Part shown: one piece after another, positions 10,129 to 20,369 of the stretch
How the letters are laid out: each line of letters opens with the position of its first letter
Numbering within the stretch: the first letter of the stretch is position 1
From: Hypsibius dujardini
Taxonomy: Eukaryota > Tardigrada > Eutardigrada > Parachela > Hypsibiidae
Direction: 5' to 3'
Length of the DNA: 41,488 nucleotides
NCBI GenBank assembly: GCA_001579985.1
Contig: LRSR01004746.1
Location: 7,154 to 48,641, forward strand
Notes under the pieces: generated by a model
Told to the model about the DNA's origin: nothing
Databases searched by the model: none
Seen by the model: only the letters and a program-made list of their open reading frames with translations
Program-made: the position numbers and the translations under genes

Positions 10129-10503
10129 GTTGAAGTGAATTACAGAAAGGATTGTTACACGTCTATTCGTGAAGGAGCTAAATATGCTAAAAGCGTTTCC
10201 ATCAGTTTGATTATGAACTCATTCTCACAGACGGCTAACCATTTTAAGCAGTTCGTGCCTATGATAACTTATCACAGTGCATCCGTATTGTACCCAATTG
10301 TTGTGAATAATCGGTCGATGCGAAAACACATTCCATACCCCCATCACCTGATTAACTGTTATATGATCACATGTTGACTCAAGTCGAGCAGTCCCTCTCC
10401 CCATACGAAATCGTTTCCAGATTTATTAGTAGGTAGTCCAAAGACTGTTGGTACTGCATCACGTTACACAAACAAGTTTTGGCAAACCCAAAAAGCCCGT
10501 GAG
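10129..10503. promoter_or_regulatory. Divergent intergenic region between the two paralogues
   Basis: These 375 bases separate the ATGs of the minus-strand 569-residue gene and the plus-strand paralogue, so both promoters must lie here unless the transcripts overlap. An 80-codon frame at 10135-10377 is open, but I doubt it is a gene. Bases up to 10477 belong to the repeat arm, so the right-hand gene copy keeps the same 349 bases upstream while having lost the partner gene. No TATA-type element stands out. Confidence 0.45.
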
Positions 10504-12256
10504 ATGAATTTCTTGGCGCTCCCGGAGTCACTGTTTGTGAGTAACGCCGCACAATTTGTGTCCGAGTTTTTCATTTTCCTCATTGACACTATATATCCAG
10601 TGTCTCACACCGAGGGAGTCAGGACCAGAAATAAACTACACGCACGGATTCACGGCGTCTTCAACAACCCTGTGCCGATGCTTTTGCTGGACATTGACGG
10701 ACTAGTGCGAGCCAATCTGGAGGAATCGTTTCGCAACCACGAAGGACGGATGAGCTTCCGAGATACCTGTGGCGGCATGGCTCGCATTCGATCTAAATTG
10801 CGTAAGCTCAACCACAAGCTTCGGGGATTGAGCTTGCCGCGTCCCGATCCAGGTAACAACAATTTTAACCGTTTTTAGGGACGTTTCTTAACAAAATCCT
10901 CGTTTCTAGGGATGTCCCAAAAACAAAATTTTTTAGGGACGCCAGAAACTTAAAAATGATGAAAGGCTGATTTCCTCACCGTAAGATCGACAGGCTGTCC
11001 GAGAAACCACAAGGTCTTTCCGAAAGATGACGGGCGACAGTTTGGTAATCCAAAATACTTGTCACATACGGCCCACCAGGTTTTTGGCGTCCCTCAAATT
11101 TTTTTTTTGGGACTTCGACGTCCCAAAAGAACGTACCTAAAAAAATGTATCCTTAAACAAAAAAACGGTTACAGACCACGATGTGATTGAATTTTTGAAA
11201 TGTGCCGGTGACCCCGAACTCGACCCTGATCTGATTTTTATGGATCTGCACGCCTGGGCGATCGAAAAGTCCCTTGACCGCCAGAGTTTCATGGACAGCC
11301 TGATTGTGTGCGGCGTGGTCTCAACGGACGACTGCCGAGCCTTTCAAGCAGACTACATTTTGCTTATGCTCCAGGCGCGGTACTTGCGTGCCGTGTATCT
11401 GATTCTTCATCTCCACAGCGCACTCCGTTCCTTGCATATTGAACAGCTAGACAACATGGCCGACCAGATTGGGCAAGTGTCAGACTTGATGACGAGACTA
11501 ATTGGTGGTGCGGAAAGTAAAACGAGCCTGCTATCGGGTTGCGAGAACCCTTGCCACCGACACTGTTGTTTCGAAAGCAACATCGTCAAGTGCAGCAAAG
11601 TTGGCGCGCACCTTTATCAGTTTGCCGGTGAAGTGTTACGCCGTCCGCACGTGTCAATGTATTCGGGCTTGGCGCGGGAAGAATCGGAAAAGTTGCGAGT
11701 CCGATTTCCGGCTTTTCACTGGTCTGTCGTGGTGTGTGATGACTCTAACCAGCAGGTCAGTGTGTTGGTCGGCGAGAATTTTGATCAGTATGTGTGGATT
11801 GAGCATTTCGGCTCGACCAAATCCGATTTGTGGTCTTTGCGCCGCTCAAGAAGGCATCAAGACGTGCCATACCGGGGATCGGGTATTTACGGGGTGATCA
11901 GCTGCTGTCGAATATGGTCGGATGGCAGAAAGCTCGCCGTGATTGCAATTTGGGCGCATCGGCGCGTTATCACGTCGGGAAACACCTTCGATGAGCACAA
12001 CAAATTTGTTACATTTTGTGAGCGCGAAGGCATAGCGTCAAATGCCACCGGCGCTCATGACCTTCTTGCTTTTGTGAGAGATCGAAACCAGCAGTATGTA
12101 TTCCACCTTCAAGTGCGCAAAAACGCCAAAATTGAGGGGGAATCAATCGGATACCATATCGACAGCGAAGACGATGTATTTCCACTTACCTTTTGGTGTG
12201 GCAATGACCTTACCATGATGTGCCTTGCACCAACAGCGTCCATTTGCACCCGGTAG
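10504..12256 (+). CDS. 476-residue paralogue of the 569-residue protein, two exons
   Basis: Exon 1 is 10504-10852 (ATG at 10504, donor CCAG/GTAACA) and exon 2 is 11175-12256 (acceptor GGTTACAG), joined in phase 1 with the frame kept (codon GAC) and ending in TAG. The product is 476 residues. It matches the 569-residue neighbour at FPAFHWSVVV (about residues 294-303), at the following GSGIYGVISCCRIWSDGRKL block and in the preceding helical stretch (YLRAVYLILH). It lacks that protein's long Ser/Pro tail. Cys and His cluster just before the conserved core (CENPCHRHCC), which could bind metal. A further GT-AG pair after 12252 is possible, so the C-terminus is less sure. The function is not recognised. 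The head-to-head arrangement suggests an old tandem or inverted gene duplication. Confidence 0.75.
10853..11174. mobile_element. Intron almost completely filled by an inverted-repeat element (introner-like)
   Basis: The 322-base intron contains a roughly 304-base element (10867-11170) with imperfect terminal inverted repeats of about 80 bases. It starts AACCGTTTTTAGGGAC and ends AAAAAAACGGTT, and both arms carry AATTTTTTAGGGACGCC-like or complementary words. Only 14 bases lie between the 5' splice site and the element, and four (ACAG) after it. The acceptor AG is therefore right at the element's edge. The paralogues in the arms have no intron. Confidence 0.7.
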
Positions 12257-13509
12257 AGATTCAAAACCACCCATGAGGTAATTTGTTTTGCCAATATAAT
12301 TAATTGACTGAACACTTTTTCCCTTAGGAGGGATGTTGTTGCACCCGCAAATTCAAATTGTATCCAAATATTGTTTTCTGAGTTCCACGCCACAGCGAAA
12401 TTTTTATGACAAATGACTGGCTGCAAAGTGTCGCCTGTTTACTCATAAACAGATGGAAAACTTTGTCATCGTGCTCAATATTTTATGCTTTACGGTGTAC
12501 CAAGGCTTGCTTAATTGATTTTCATCCAACGCTTCCAAAATACATCAATTATCAACATGAACTTTCTAGAAATTTATTGGACATTACGTAAAACGAAATG
12601 AAATTTGTAATCGAATTGTGTCGGCAAATTTTGTCTGAAAATGAAGGGGGCGAGTTATGTCACCGGGCACTGTTGCTTACTAAAGTGAGGGGATAGTCAG
12701 TTTTTGATGCTAATGCCCGTAACACCACCCCTCATATCTGGCAAAAATTTTGTTGAAGCCATTCGACTGGAAACTAAATTTTGAGGTAGAGGTAGTGATG
12801 GTGAAAAACCTCAAAGGCATCAATGTTTTCAAATCAGTGATTACGGCTGCAAGCGAGAATCGGCGGTCTTCCCCGCTATCGTAAAACTTCCTAAATGTTT
12901 TTCTAATAAACAAGAAAATCTTTGCAGCCAGTCACATCTTCTAAAAACATGGTTGGTGGTGAGAAAAGCAGACTTAAATATTTGTATATTATTTGAATTT
13001 TCGGGTGCTAAGACGTCCCTTGTGAGATTAAGTTATTTTAATTAACTTTTTAACAGGTCATTCTCAAATGAAATTCCCTGCATGCACATTGGTTGGGTGG
13101 CAATGATGTTTTAACTGAGCTAGCTTCATACTGTACAACACAACTCCTTACTTTTGTCGAGGAAGTCACCCGTCTTTCAAGCCTGCTGAGATGCGTTGGA
13201 TAACGACTCGACATGTCCTCCTGTCGAATGAGGGTTCCTCTGTCGCAATGCTTTTAAGTTTCCAGTATGATTTTGTTGAACGGGATATTCGGTTTGTTTA
13301 GCCCAGCGCCTTTACATACCGTTCGCTATTGTGAGTAAAATGTTCCTGTTATTCCTGTTCACTTAATCCCTATCAATGACATGCCTTAGAGCTTTCCGGG
13401 TTGTTGTCTAATGGCCTCACAAACTACGATAAACATGTGAATTGCTGTTCCGTCCATGGCGAATGATGACAGGCCATGTGCCGACAAGACCAATATTGAG
13501 TGAGCAGCT
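12257..13509. other. No supported gene
   Basis: AT-rich, with short open frames (12406-12591 and 12710-12913 minus) that show no domain. A CTTAG acceptor near 12328 and a small splice-flanked stretch near 12929-12954 could be 3' exons of the paralogue, but there is no frame support. Confidence 0.4.
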
Positions 13510-13735
13510 ACCACTACTGGCGAGTTTTGACATAAAGCTTGTAAATTGATGTGAAATGTCGATATGGAATTGAAATTATGGAATTATACAGCTAGCTTAT
13601 TCGTAAGTGGGAAGCGAGCTAAGACATAAAACCTTCCAGTAGCATGGAATTGAAATTATGGAGTTATTGTACAGAAAAAGTACTGTCAGGTCAAAGGGTA
13701 CTGGGGACCTTTGGAATTGGAGTTGTGGAATTATG
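13510..13735 (+). repeat. GGAGTTATGGAGTTA minisatellite family, copy 1 with flank
   Basis: The flank ACTGGCGAGTTTTGACA (about 13517) leads into repeated words of the type TGGAATTGAAATTATGG / TACAG..AGTACTGTCAGGTC. The reverse complement, with the same flank, is at 23495-23740. Other family members are at 17255-17483 and 33995-34135. Confidence 0.8.
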
Positions 13736-14894
13736 GATCAACCTCTATTATGTCTTTGTTTATTTTGTTGAGTTTATAATTCGCCCAAAGTTATTAGAAA
13801 ATAATAAGGGTGACTGGGGTAGAGCAATCGGAATATGGTTACAACCGGAAATCTCTGCGCTACTGTTTCTGTTGAAGTTGTTAAAAGATGTGTATCTAGT
13901 TTAGAATTAGATGTCGCTTTGTTTTTATTGCATTTCATATTAGCTTTTGGAAAGTGTGCTACAGTTTCACATTCTACAAACCGGACAGTGGATAGCCGCT
14001 AGTTCGCGACGACTACTTTCAAATGCCGAGCGGCATTCTTTCGCCTACTACCAAACATCGAAACCCCATATTTTATCGTTTTGTCTTGAATGTGGTCTTT
14101 CATATGACCTCATGATTGTAATTACACTAGGCGAAAGGTAGGCGCTTTTGACATGCTCCGTTGGTAAGGATATGACCCCCGAAGCGGCAAATGTCAGCGC
14201 ATTTTGGTTCAAAGTTATAATTTGTTTTCGATGAAGTTTCTGTTAGCACTGCAGATTTTAGCCCTGCCCTTGACATACAAGAATTACAAAGTTTTGATTT
14301 GAGTTTTCCATTCTGGGTGCACGTGATAGCGAGGATAATGCACCTCCCTAATAAAAATGATCTGAAAAATCAAGCATGCAGCGAGTTCAGCATATTCTTA
14401 CTTTTTTATTTCAATCTTCTTAGTTTTGAAATAACTTGGATCTCAGTATATTGATAAATTCATCTGAGGGGCGAGAGAAGTGGGCAAAAAGCACAACCGG
14501 TAATGAAATATCTGGCTTCTAATGGCAGCACACTAAAAATGTCTGCTGTTTTTCGGTTTCACCCACGAGCGATACAACAGTTGATCCTTTTTAAGCAAAA
14601 AGATCACAATTATTGCAGAGGCTCGATGTATAACTGGTCAAACTTTGAAGTTAAACGCCTGCATATTTGCGCGAGAAAAAATGCAATTTTGTAGATCATA
14701 TAAAATGGCTGCCTTGGTTGCAAATTTAGTTTAGTTTAAAAATGGAATGACGTTAATAAGGGTATGGTATTGAGCAAAGTCTGTTTGTTAGACGTTTTGA
14801 ATAATTAAGTGGGATGACGTCTTTCTTCAAGGGGGCCATTCCAATTTGAAAAAGTTTGAACTGTCCCAACTTGGCTTGATAGGGTTTCTGTCTT
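13736..14894. other. No supported gene
   Basis: AT-rich. Open frames at 13644-13904, 13947-14141 and 14503-14694 have no recognisable domains, and the first begins inside the minisatellite. Confidence 0.4.
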
Positions 14895-15160
14895 AGTGAC
14901 CAAACAGTATTTTTCATTCTCTACTTCCCTCAGTCTGTCCACCTATCTATTCGTCCGTTTTAGTAAACGCCCATCTCTGTTCTTTCGCCATCGTTCCTTT
15001 ATCCGTTCATCTGCCTGCTTTCGGTTCATGTGCCTCTTTTACCGTCAGTCCATCAGTTTTACTGTCCATCAATTTGACCGTCGGTCAGACTGTATCTCTA
15101 CTTATCCGCCCTTCCTTTTGCTTGCTCGTCCGTCCTTCTGTCCGATTCATTATATATTTT
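14895..15160. repeat. Degenerate TCCGTCC/TCTG-type simple repeat
   Basis: A pyrimidine-biased tract of diverged TCCG, TCTG and TCCATC words. It produces a Ser/Phe/Arg-rich frame with no domain. Confidence 0.75.
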
Positions 15161-15166
15161 GTAGTA

Positions 15167-15300
15167 CTGTGATGCCGCGTTAGCATCGCGCACCTGTAGC
15201 ACCGCTCTGGGCGATTTTCCCCCCACTCCGTGTGTTATTGCCCGGGCAGTATATACTGGAAATGCTGTGTTTGTTGCGCGAAGCTAACGCGGCAGTACAG
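15167..15300. mobile_element. TA-flanked MITE, 134 bp
   Basis: The ends CTGTGATGCCGCGTTAGC (from 15167) and the complement of CTGTACTGCCGCGTTAGC (ending 15300) form inverted repeats of about 28 bases with a few mismatches. TA flanks both sides (15165-15166 and 15301-15302). Non-coding, Tc1/mariner-like by its target site, and unrelated in sequence to the MITE at 607-779. Confidence 0.85.
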
Positions 15301-15302
15301 TA

Positions 15303-16508
15303 TTTTATTGACCCGTCCCTCGGACAATCAATTACGAAAAATACCAAGCGGCACGCATAGGCTCTACAATCTGCACCTTGACTTTCTGGACACTGCGGGA
15401 TTCTCAAAACTGGTTCGTCTAAACAACGGTTAGAGACGTCTTACATAACGACAGACACTATTTTGTCAACAAATTATATTTGCCTAACTGTGTCTAAATA
15501 TTCAGTTGTTTGAATGAGACCATAAAATGAAATGGGTAGTTTTTCCCAAGGGCATGTGAACTTAATTTTTAAGAAGTTATGAATGAATCTTTAGTCCCTT
15601 TGGACAGTCGAAACATGGATTGACAAGCATCGCGGAACGAGTATGAATGGAGTTTGCGCAGATGAGAAATATCCGCTGATTCATTGAGCGAAAATCAACT
15701 ACTAATATTGGTTGCTACTAATATATTAAGCATGTACAGAAGAGCTCCGAACGAAACTAGAAACTCAGATTTGTTTTTGTGTCGTACATACAGGAAGACA
15801 GGCAGAGTAAATTAGGGAACCCTGTATTAATTGAAAGTTTTCAAAGGCAAATCGATTGTCGACGACCGTAGGCCGCCGTTTTGCTTGTAGAGAATTCTTA
15901 TTATTTCCATTAAATCTCATATACGTACGATAAAGACCTGATTAGAAAAACCCTTTCAGATTCACAATGTTCCTATAATATGTCTTCCTATTATGAGCAG
16001 AAAATGCCTATAAACTGGCTGGGCACTATTTTATAGCACTGTTGGTTTCTAGTGGGGATAAAAAGGGTGCACTACAGTACGAAGAATTTGGCCTAATCCT
16101 GGCCACTTTGCAGGTGGATTGTCTAATTCACTATTACCATTTCAATGAGACTATCAAAGTTGATATGAAGGCTTTCAACCCCCAAACAATTTGATGCCGG
16201 GTTCAAACTCTTTGAATGTGCACTTTCAAAGCAAACCTGTCGGAAGAAATAGGGAATCAAACAGAAATCCGATCGATGATTTCACACTAGACTAGAGGGG
16301 GGCGCTGCATGCGCTCTCTCACTGAGCATTCCCCTGTATAGTCCCGCCATGCTAATCAAACAATCGAGCAAATCCACAGATGCCAAGCAATTCTACAAGA
16401 ACGTTTGTTTGATTTGCTCCGCAAATTCAGAATTACGCTCGCAATCCTCACTGTTTTCGCCATTTCGGATTTAAATTTTTTTCCTAGCAATTTTTTTGAA
16501 AAGCACCT
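15303..16508. other. No supported gene
   Basis: An open stretch to 15433 (ending in a TAG) reads like protein over about 25 codons (LYNLHLDFLDTAGFSKL), but its start lies in the MITE. The word GTACGAAGAATTTGGCCTAAT near 16079 recurs inverted near 25350-25385, marking another short dispersed repeat. Confidence 0.4.
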
Positions 16509-16523
16509 TTGATTGAGGTGGCC

Positions 16524-17102
16524 ATGTCCGATGTCATAAAGAAAGGCATTAGTGTCCGTCTAACGGCAAATATCTACGACATTCCACGCTCTACTCTCTC
16601 CTTCCATTTGAGCAATCAATCCTCTTCAAAAATCTGGATTGGGGCGCCCTGTTTTTTTAGTCCATTTGAGGAGGAAGCTTCCGAGGAGATGATCATCTTC
16701 TGTTCGCAGTTTCAAATTGAAATGGCACGCACTGAGTTTTTACGAGTTGTCATTGAAGGCGCCAAGTCCAAGGGCCTGATTCCGGAGAACGTGGAGGTCG
16801 GTGACAAGTGGTTCCGCAAGTTTCTGCAGCGCCATCCCGAAGTATCTGAGCGAGGCACCCAAGCACAAAACATTAAGAAGCTGAAAGAATGGGCGGCTTA
16901 TGGTGCGGAACAGTATATCGCCCTACTCTCATCGCTTCACGAGGAAGGTTACCTCGACAATCCCGATGGTGTTTTTAACTACGACGAATCCGCCTTCAAA
17001 CTTGCCATCCTTTATTCCAAAACCCTTGCAGAAACGGGAACGAAATACATGTACTCCTTTGCAGCAAGTACGGTTTTAGGATGGCTGAATTTGATTGAAT
17101 AA
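16524..17102 (+). pseudogene. Pogo/Tigger-type transposase, N-terminal part only
   Basis: The frame contains an N-terminal helix-turn-helix (VRLTANIYDIPRSTLSFHL), a CENP-B-like second DNA-binding block with GDKWFRKFLQRHP, and the start of the DDE domain, FNYDESAF, whose Asp is the first catalytic acidic residue in this superfamily. About 30 codons later the frame leaves any transposase-like sequence and stops at 17100-17102, so the second Asp and the third acidic residue are missing. Full-length family members are about 500 residues. The frame is open from 16509, but the first ATG is at 16524. Similar domesticated proteins exist, but the truncation argues for a dead element. Confidence 0.75.
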
Positions 17103-17145
17103 TCGATCGAATGATCCACTGATCGGCAAGTTGAAAATGACGCCT

Positions 17146-17483
17146 AGATGGCAGAGACTTGGCAAGCGATGACACAAGGCTTATATAAAAACCTAGTGGC
17201 TAGTTATGACACGCTTTATAGACATTGTACGTAAGCTGATACAAGATCAGACGCAAGGTGCCGGGGGCCCTTAAGGAGTTGGAGTTATGGAGTTACTGTA
17301 CAAGAACAGTACTGTCAGGTCGAGGGGTACCGGGGGCCCTTATGGAGTTGGAGTTATGGAGTTATTCTATAAGAACAGTACTGTAATACTATCAGGTCGA
17401 GGGTTACCGGGGGCCCTTACGGAGTTGGAGTTATGGAGTTACTGTATAGATACAATACTGTCAGGTCGGGTACGGGGCATCAG
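17146..17483 (+). repeat. Minisatellite family, copy 2 (three units) with flanking element
   Basis: About three units of roughly 70 bases (GGTACCGGGGGCCCTTA, then GGAGTTGGAGTTATGGAGTTA, then an AGTACTGTCAGGTCGAG-type end) occupy 17260-17483. The preceding 17146-17260, with GCGATGACA..GGCTTATA and GATCAGACGCAAGG, is matched in reverse complement at 34120-34225. The minisatellite is therefore part of a larger repeated element. The frames in the array are artefacts of the repeat. Confidence 0.85.
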
Positions 17484-17579
17484 CGCATAAGACATTCAAT
17501 ACGGCGATAGCTCATCCCACTTTTTCATCCAAGTCTATCTTCATCACAGCGTCTTATGTTCACGGCGACATTTTCTGAC

Positions 17580-17834
17580 CAGACATTACCGGGAGCGGGA
17601 AAGCTTTTGGCACTGGCCTTCGCAAGCCTTCGCCTGAACTGTGTGTGTGCTATTGATAAAATATTTTTTGCACTGGAAAGCCCACTTTAATGGCTATCCG
17701 AATCACTTTTAAAATTGAGATTCAGATTGTTGGATCAGAAGTTGTTTCGAAAAACCCAAGGACTAAAATTATAATTTGTCCCATGGACCGTATTTGAGAT
17801 CTCCCTCAATTTTAAAGCGAATCTGAAAAACCAA
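17580..17834 (-). repeat. Dispersed repeat copy B, inverted relative to 3907-4160
   Basis: The reverse complement of copy A with the same landmark order: CCGGGAGCGGGAAAGC, then a TGTGTGTGTGC tract, then AGAAGTTGTTTCGAAAAA, then GAGATCTCCCTCAA. No coding signal. Confidence 0.8.
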
Positions 17835-19149
17835 AACGGAAAACTATAGATCTAAGTCAGTGTACTGTACAAGAAAAAAATCAGAAATATTCAATCAATC
17901 GTGCACCACTAAACTGAGGGAGACCTTTTTAAAAAAAACGTGAACATTTTCAGACAAGTGGTCTGAGTGGTGTACGGGTTCGGGTCCACGCTAATAACTT
18001 TCTCAGTTCTTATGCGATTGGAATAATTTCAATTACATTAAAGAGCCCAATTATTGCACCCCCTTTTTTACTAAAAACAGTGCTTTTCGTTGCATTTTAG
18101 GTCTTCAGTTTTGATCTAAAGTTAGAGATGCAAGATTTGAAAAATTGGCTGAACTTGACCCTGCGACGTTTTCTTTTTTTTCAAAACCAAAGTTGCCGCA
18201 AACTGATTTTTTTCTTTTGCATGGGATAGCCCCATCAAATTACTACAACATACGTGCTGTAACTTTTTGTTGCTTACGCTCTGCTTTGAGAAATGCGAAC
18301 CAGTTTTGATCTGGGTCAGCGAACTTGGCAAAATCTGCCATTAACCGGGCCACTCCTAATTTTTAGGTGCTGCCACAAACCAATGCATAACACCTGTCCT
18401 GCTCCTGCCCCAACGTCGAACCAAGCAAATGTTTCACAGACCTATAGGTCTTCTTTCAAAATAAAACATACATTTTTTTTATCAGTTCATATAGGGTTAC
18501 ATTCGGTGATTTTAGTGTAGTGCCAAAAGTTCTCCCGCACCCGGTACCTCCCAGCGACATTAAATAAGAGCGAAAACATTGCTCATTATACGGTTCATAC
18601 CGCGTCTTTCCAACATACGACTTGTCATCAGAGAGACAGAATCCCATAGCTACTTATGCGTACACCGAGAACTGGGTATAGCGATTGAGCTATTTGTATA
18701 AAGGGCAGCTATTGTATATGAGTAAATCTTAGACAAATTGGCATTTCCTTCTTTGTTTTAATTGTTAACGTGATGTTCCAGTTCGTATGCAAGTAATTAC
18801 AACTGGCAAAAGGCCATCAAATTTTGGAATCTAGATTTACGTATAAAGCCAATAAAAACTACAGCTCTTCTTCTGCAAGCTTCTGTGGCAGTGTTCAGTG
18901 TTACTGAACAAAAATAAATAATGAATAAAAACAAACAAAAATAACCTGTAAGATTGACTGAGAAAATTAACATGAAGCTTCTTGCTTAAGATGTATGCAA
19001 GAGGCACATACAGTATATCCGTGTTTACCAGATTTGTGTAGTCCTTGACTTTCACTGAATGGTGTTAAGATTGGCTGGTCTGAAGTTAACAAAGGCAGGT
19101 CACTGTCGAAAGGCAGCATTCAAGGTCACCGTACAATGTATCATGATAC
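17835..19149. other. No supported gene
   Basis: AT-rich. It contains a 30-base fragment of the dispersed repeat end (about 18520-18545). Short open frames at 18122-18647 and 18837-19055 lack domains. Confidence 0.4.
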
Positions 19150-19405
19150 TCTAATTCCTGAAGTGAGTACCTACCACAAATGCATAACTGTCGTTATTTT
19201 CTCAAAATTCCTTCCCAATTTCCGTATAGAACTTTATGAAATTCATTGTAGGTGGCCCAATAGACATTCATTTTCAGAAACTCAAAACATTATCGGGAAA
19301 ACGGGAAGAATAAAGGTTTTTACTGCGTAGTAGGGAAAGGTAAACTACGCACTAGGGTTCAAAGTCTAACTACCATCGTTCACTGACAACAACCACACTG
19401 TATAG
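19150..19405 (+). repeat. Direct dispersed repeat, copy 1
   Basis: This block matches 26565-26770 in the same orientation, through words such as GTGAGTACCTACCACAAATGC, CAAAACATTATCGG, TTTTACTGCGTAGTAGGGAAA and CCATCGTTCACTGACAACAA. In both places it runs into a repetitive tract, but the two tracts differ (GGTACC minisatellite here, T-rich tract there). Confidence 0.75.
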
Positions 19406-19448
19406 AGTACAGCTGTGCCGCGGTTACTTTGAGGTTCGCTCTGAGGTT

Positions 19449-19955
19449 CTTTGAGGTACCCATGGTGTTACGTATGCTCTTACATAAGGTGGTACCTATG
19501 GTGGTAACTATGGTAGTACCTACGGTGGTACCTACGGAGTTACTTACGGTAGTACTTGCGGCGGTACTTACGGCGGTACCTATGGTGTTACCTATAGTGG
19601 TACCTAGGGTGTTACCTATAGTGGTACCTACGTTGGTATCTATTGTGGTACCTACGTTGGTATCTATAGTGGTACCTACGGTGGTACTTACGGTGGTACC
19701 TAAGGCGGTACCTATGGTGGTACCTTTAGTGGTACCTAAGGTGGTACTCACGGTGGTACTTACGACGGTACTTATGGTGATACCTACAGTGATACCTGCG
19801 TTAGTATCTATAATGGTACCTACGGTGTTACTTACGGTGGTATTTACGGCGGTACCTACGTTGGTATTTATGGTTTTACCTACAGTAGTACCTACGGTGT
19901 TACCTATGGCGGTACCTATGGTGGTACCTATGGTGGTGCTTACGGTGGAACGTCT
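19449..19955. repeat. 12-bp GGTGGTACCTAY minisatellite, possibly decayed Gly-Thr-Tyr coding repeat
   Basis: About 500 bases of a 12-base unit, GGTGGTACCTAY, with point variation. Both strands have long open frames simply because the unit contains no stop. In one plus frame the unit encodes Gly-Gly-Thr-Tyr with variants (Gly-Gly-Asn-Tyr, Gly-Val-Thr-Tyr), a tetrapeptide of the kind seen in structural proteins. That frame is interrupted by several TAA/TAG codons, each one base from TAC/TAT. I find no flanking exon with a start or signal peptide. Confidence 0.85.
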
Positions 19956-19969
19956 AAAATTTTTACTGT

Positions 19970-20369
19970 CAAATGTGTGGTCCGATAAGAGTGAAAAAAA
20001 ATGTTTTATTTACAACTGAACTATTTTAGAGATGGGCAGGATTTAAGTAGAAAATCCTAATAAATGTTTACTCATTCGTATTTATCAATCAATCAATCAC
20101 TTATGGAAAAAAATATCAAAACGCAATTATGACGTTCCCCAATCATTCAAACCAAGCAAGCGAGGGCGAAGCCCGAGCTTGGCTTGTATAAATGAATACG
20201 TAGAAGCATACTCGGTGTAAAACCATTCACGTTCTTCTTGGGACCACCACACATTACTAAACCACGGTCACATTTCACGTGGTAAACGTTTGCCTTTCTT
20301 GCTCTTGAACGCAAGATAATTTTTAATATTTTCTGTTTTTGGAATCCCAATTTTAAAATGTCGGCACAG
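19970..20369. other. No supported gene
   Basis: Mostly AT-rich. The word GCGAGGGCGAAGCCCGAGCTT (about 20160) is a short palindromic motif. A related form occurs at 31392-31412 and a looser one near 26066-26088. Confidence 0.4.

Larger units (their letters stand above)
6208..10477 (+). repeat. Left arm of a 4.27-kb inverted repeat
   Basis: This segment is the near-perfect reverse complement of 27106-31377. The outer junction begins AATCTACTTAG and the inner junction ends AACAAGT. Beyond both, the two loci are unrelated. Differences noted by eye cluster in the outer part (6208 to about 7080, for example 6227 and around 7041-7090), with two more near the inner edge (10450 and 10468). From about 7090 to 10440 I saw none in the stretches compared. 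There are no terminal inverted repeats or target duplications at the arm ends, so this looks like a segmental inverted duplication and not a transposon. Confidence 0.95.

Noticed and set aside
10135-10377. 80-residue frame divergent from the arm gene
   Set aside because: Six bases from the gene's ATG, low-complexity-free but domainless, and duplicated only with the arm; more likely promoter sequence.
14896-15183. Ser/Phe/Arg-rich 95-residue frame
   Set aside because: Generated by degenerate TCCG/TCTG repeats.
15230-15433. Possible exon reading LYNLHLDFLDTAGFSKL
   Set aside because: The start lies in the MITE, there is no acceptor, and the frame ends within 25 codons of the plausible part.
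19380-20019. 196-residue Val/Pro-rich plus frame and 123-residue Thr/Gly-rich minus frame
   Set aside because: Both are by-products of a stop-free 12-base unit; no start context or flanking exon.
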